DNA of 36,448 nucleotides from an uncultured Limimonas sp. (lineage in GTDB: Bacteria > Pseudomonadota > Alphaproteobacteria > Kiloniellales > Rhodovibrionaceae), in NCBI GenBank assembly GCA_913055855.1, contig CAJXKW010000015.1, positions 1 through 36,448 on the forward strand. The letters are read 5' to 3'. The translations under genes and the position numbers were made by a program. Below the pieces are notes generated by a model, which did not search any database, was not told where the DNA came from, and saw nothing but the letters and a program-made list of their open reading frames with translations. Shown here piece by piece: positions 35,301 through 36,448 of this stretch. Numbering within the stretch: the first letter of the stretch is position 1; the number at the start of each line of letters is the position of its first letter.

Positions 35301-36448
35301 CTGCCGCTTGTCTGATCCCAGGCGCGGACGGTGACGGCGTTGCTGACCGTGCCGTTCCAGTCGGCGTCGGGTTCGAAGGCGAGGCGGTCGTCGTCGGCCA
35401 GCAGCAGGGCATTGCTGGCGCTGACGCTGCCGACCGGGTTCCAACCGCTGCCGGTGTTGTAGTGCCAAGTGCCGTTAGCGGTATCCAGGCTGGTCAAGGC
35501 GGCGCCCAAGGGGTCGCCTTCGGCGTCGCTGCCCGAGACGATGCTGGAGACGGCCGTGCCGTCGCCAGAGCCTGACGGTGCCGGTGCGTCTTCGTTCACG
35601 ACCGGGAGATTCGCGGCCGATGCAAGGCTCGGCGCGTCGTTCGTCGCGGCCACCGACACAGTCGACGAGGCTGAAAGCGAGGCCGTGTCGTCGCCGCCGT
35701 TGCTCGTCCCGCCGGCGTCGACGATCTCGGTCAGCGTCACCGTGCGGCCGTTGGCCGTGCTCGGGTCGTCCGAGGTGTTTTTGTAGGCCAGCCCGTTGAT
35801 GATGCTGTCGGCGGTGGCGGTGCTAAACGAGCCGGCGGTGATGTTCACGGTTGCCGTGCTGCCGGAGACGCTGACGCTGGCGCTGAGCGTATCGCTGTTG
35901 GTGGTGAAGTTGGCGGTTGTGCCGTCGGTCAACGCGACATCGGTGCCGTCCACTGCGAGCTCTTCATCCGAGCCGTCGGCCACGTTGCTCACCGTGAACG
36001 TGAGCTTTTGGACGTTCTGCCCGCTCTCGAACGGGCCGGGATCGGTGTTGGCGCCGGAGAACACGCCCACGGCCGCGCCGCCTTCGCTGAAGCTCGGATC
36101 GTCGGCGGTGACGCTGTTGACCGTTGGCGCGTCGTTCACCGGATCGACCGTCACGTTGACCGTGAGGGTGTCGCTCGCATCCGCCTCATCTGTGACTTTT
36201 ACGTTGAAGCTGTCGTCGGTGCCCGCGCTTTCGTGAAAATCAGGCTTCGGTGTGTAGGTGGGCGAGGTGGACAGCGTGAACGGCGAATTGCTGCCGGAGA
36301 CGCTTTCGCTCTCGCCGTCCAAGTTGGATGTCGATCCGTTCGACGGCGCGGCGGACACGCTCCACGTCAGCGTGTCGCTGGAGGAAGCGTCGCTCACCTC
36401 CAGCACGTTCGTCAGGTCGACGCTGCCGTCCTCCAGGACGGTGACGCT
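32315..36448 (-). CDS. large RTX-type secreted adhesin, C-terminal part (5' end outside window)
   Basis: At least 1377 residues are visible; the frame is open to the right edge, so the N-terminus is missing. From N to C there are cadherin/VCBS-like repeats (TVLEDGS, VNDAPTV, TNDAPSL, VNDAPSL), then a SwmB-like domain opening DNQAPTVSGASVDGG. A Pro-rich and extremely acidic linker follows (about 34450-34555, with PPPPP and long Asp/Glu runs). Next come RTX calcium-binding nonapeptides of the GGxGxDxL type (about 33270-33730) and a C-terminal region that may hold the type I secretion signal. The protein is probably exported by a TolC-dependent ABC system and folds on binding calcium outside the cell, where it would mediate adhesion or biofilm formation. 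The very acidic make-up also fits a saline habitat. No secretion genes are in view. Confidence 0.88.
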   Translation of the reverse strand, partial: SVTVLEDGSVDLTNVLEVSDASSSDTLTWSVSAAPSNGSTSNLDGESESVSGSNSPFTLSTSPTYTPKPDFHESAGTDDSFNVKVTDEADASDTLTVNVTVDPVNDAPTVNSVTADDPSFSEGGAAVGVFSGANTDPGPFESGQNVQKLTFTVSNVADGSDEELAVDGTDVALTDGTTANFTTNSDTLSASVSVSGSTATVNITAGSFSTATADSIINGLAYKNTSDDPSTANGRTVTLTEIVDAGGTSNGGDDTASLSASSTVSVAATNDAPSLASAANLPVVNEDAPAPSGSGDGTAVSSIVSGSDAEGDPLGAALTSLDTANGTWHYNTGSGWNPVGSVSASNALLLADDDRLAFEPDADWNGTVSNAVTVRAWDQTSGSAANKVDTTTNGGTTAHSTGTDTADITVDAVNDAPSLTQSLADQSAGNTTNQTTFAGFVDTSNSGVAFGGNGTEGGQSISDFTVTNTDNSLFAAQPDVANNGDLTYTPAAGVQGTATVDVQVVDDGGTANGGSDTSPAKSFAITVDNQAPTVSGASVDGGTLTVNLSETMSTAAGDTPGGGAFTVTAGGSPVTVNNVAYTDATTLDLSLASAVSNGETVTLDHTQGSKTAADDSGNLLAGFAGQGVTNNTPAPPPPPDDDEDEDNPDDTDGDGEDDDLFDGDDQATTDNRVDTGLNQTDDFENVTIDGAPASTGTTTDPETGEDVEVVSVNAVPDGDRVDEIDDSPNVDVDVGDTVRASIPDTLGLVGTSRQSAGRDALSSAIAPTGGGDDDSGEDAANRDAFLDDVVGGADDSSQPVELVELTPTAPATDGSGDDSQTEDSDADAISVTVGDSGDGRNTVVVVDTNALAGGGGGDGGSAPPTVEVTGSANVVVRGDGNFRGTEETASGGPPDVDNVVGDSSDQTLFFGPGPDVIRGAGGDDDISSAGGNDRLIGGTGDDTVRGGAGEDILTGGAGDDALTGGAGTDTADYGDSPNAVTADLASGTATGDGSDTLTGIANIVGSAHGDSLSGDGGDNLLNGAGGDDTLDGGAGDDLLVSGAGDGTLDGGPGADTARFDHLVTDVAASAGGHAVETLAGAATLEGVERIADGSGESGPIELATDPNLLILADGGRADAPAFTEVRGRAERIDLGDASFNSALVRDDTVVELGEGTLAEHTFHASGNGLTIAAPDGHQTELIVNGSGTLVAGDGAVDVGIGVHDGVPVVELDGAVVDGGFDPASLDPRTPDSAPATDAAPSEFVLTGVDQQVHVPDQSRVVTTSADETLEVAAGTRASAIVHPGDGVRLPDSPAEYSFEASGNTLRIERGDTPDGGDDGLAVELAVNGETGLAFEGDGTDGPVETTAAVQPDPDGVPALAVGGTLVGDGLDGGILIG

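Noticed and set aside
33266..35575. 769-codon plus-strand frame opposite the adhesin
   Set aside because: It mirrors the repetitive RTX and Asp-rich coding and has no ribosome binding site or family resemblance.

Overview
The window is high-GC bacterial DNA, most likely from an alphaproteobacterium. The codon use is strongly GC-biased, the small Xre regulator is of a type common in Rhizobiales and Rhodospirillales, and a HemN / DUF542-like / RND setting fits. The genus cannot be named from sequence alone. Two parts can be separated: a genomic island of about 25 kb (33-25061) and the chromosome to its right (25062-36448).

The island sits in the 3' end of a complete tRNA-Ala(GGC) gene (2-77). 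The last 45 bases of that tRNA, including CCA, recur exactly at 25017-25061. These copies mark attL and attR. Next to attL, on the minus strand, lie a tyrosine integrase (28-1287), an excisionase-like HTH gene that overlaps it, and an Xre-type repressor. Two small plus-strand genes of unknown function follow (2026-2334 and 2428-2727).

The island carries three cargo blocks. Block one (3356-5712, plus) encodes a coiled-coil/basic protein, a ComEC-like metallo-beta-lactamase-fold hydrolase and a membrane protein; this looks like a small uncharacterised, possibly defensive module. Block two (12685 down to 5958, minus) encodes an HTH protein, two translationally coupled tyrosine recombinases and a large primase/helicase-like protein; it looks like an independent mobile or replicative unit nested in the island. 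Block three (13150-24622, plus) is a tightly packed operon: DUF499 ATPase, small accessory protein, DUF1156 adenine methyltransferase with a Zn ribbon, PLD-SNF2 helicase, and a DUF262-DUF1524 GmrSD-like endonuclease. The first four match a known bioinformatic class of methylase-ATPase-helicase phage-defence loci.

Right of attR is a gap of about 600 bp with no clear gene. It is followed by an RND efflux operon whose membrane-fusion gene carries an in-frame TGA (26046-26048) while the pump gene is intact. A hairpin separates it from a convergent minus-strand pair: a short DUF542/ScdA-N-like gene with a strong ribosome binding site, and oxygen-independent coproporphyrinogen III oxidase (HemN). 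The window ends in the C-terminal part of a very large RTX-type secreted adhesin whose N-terminus lies beyond the right edge.

The most interesting points are the unclassified MBL/membrane-protein module, the tandem-recombinase plus helicase unit (one recombinase lacks a usual active-site His), the methylase-ATPase-helicase operon with a strongly mosaic methylase gene, and the interrupted efflux adaptor.
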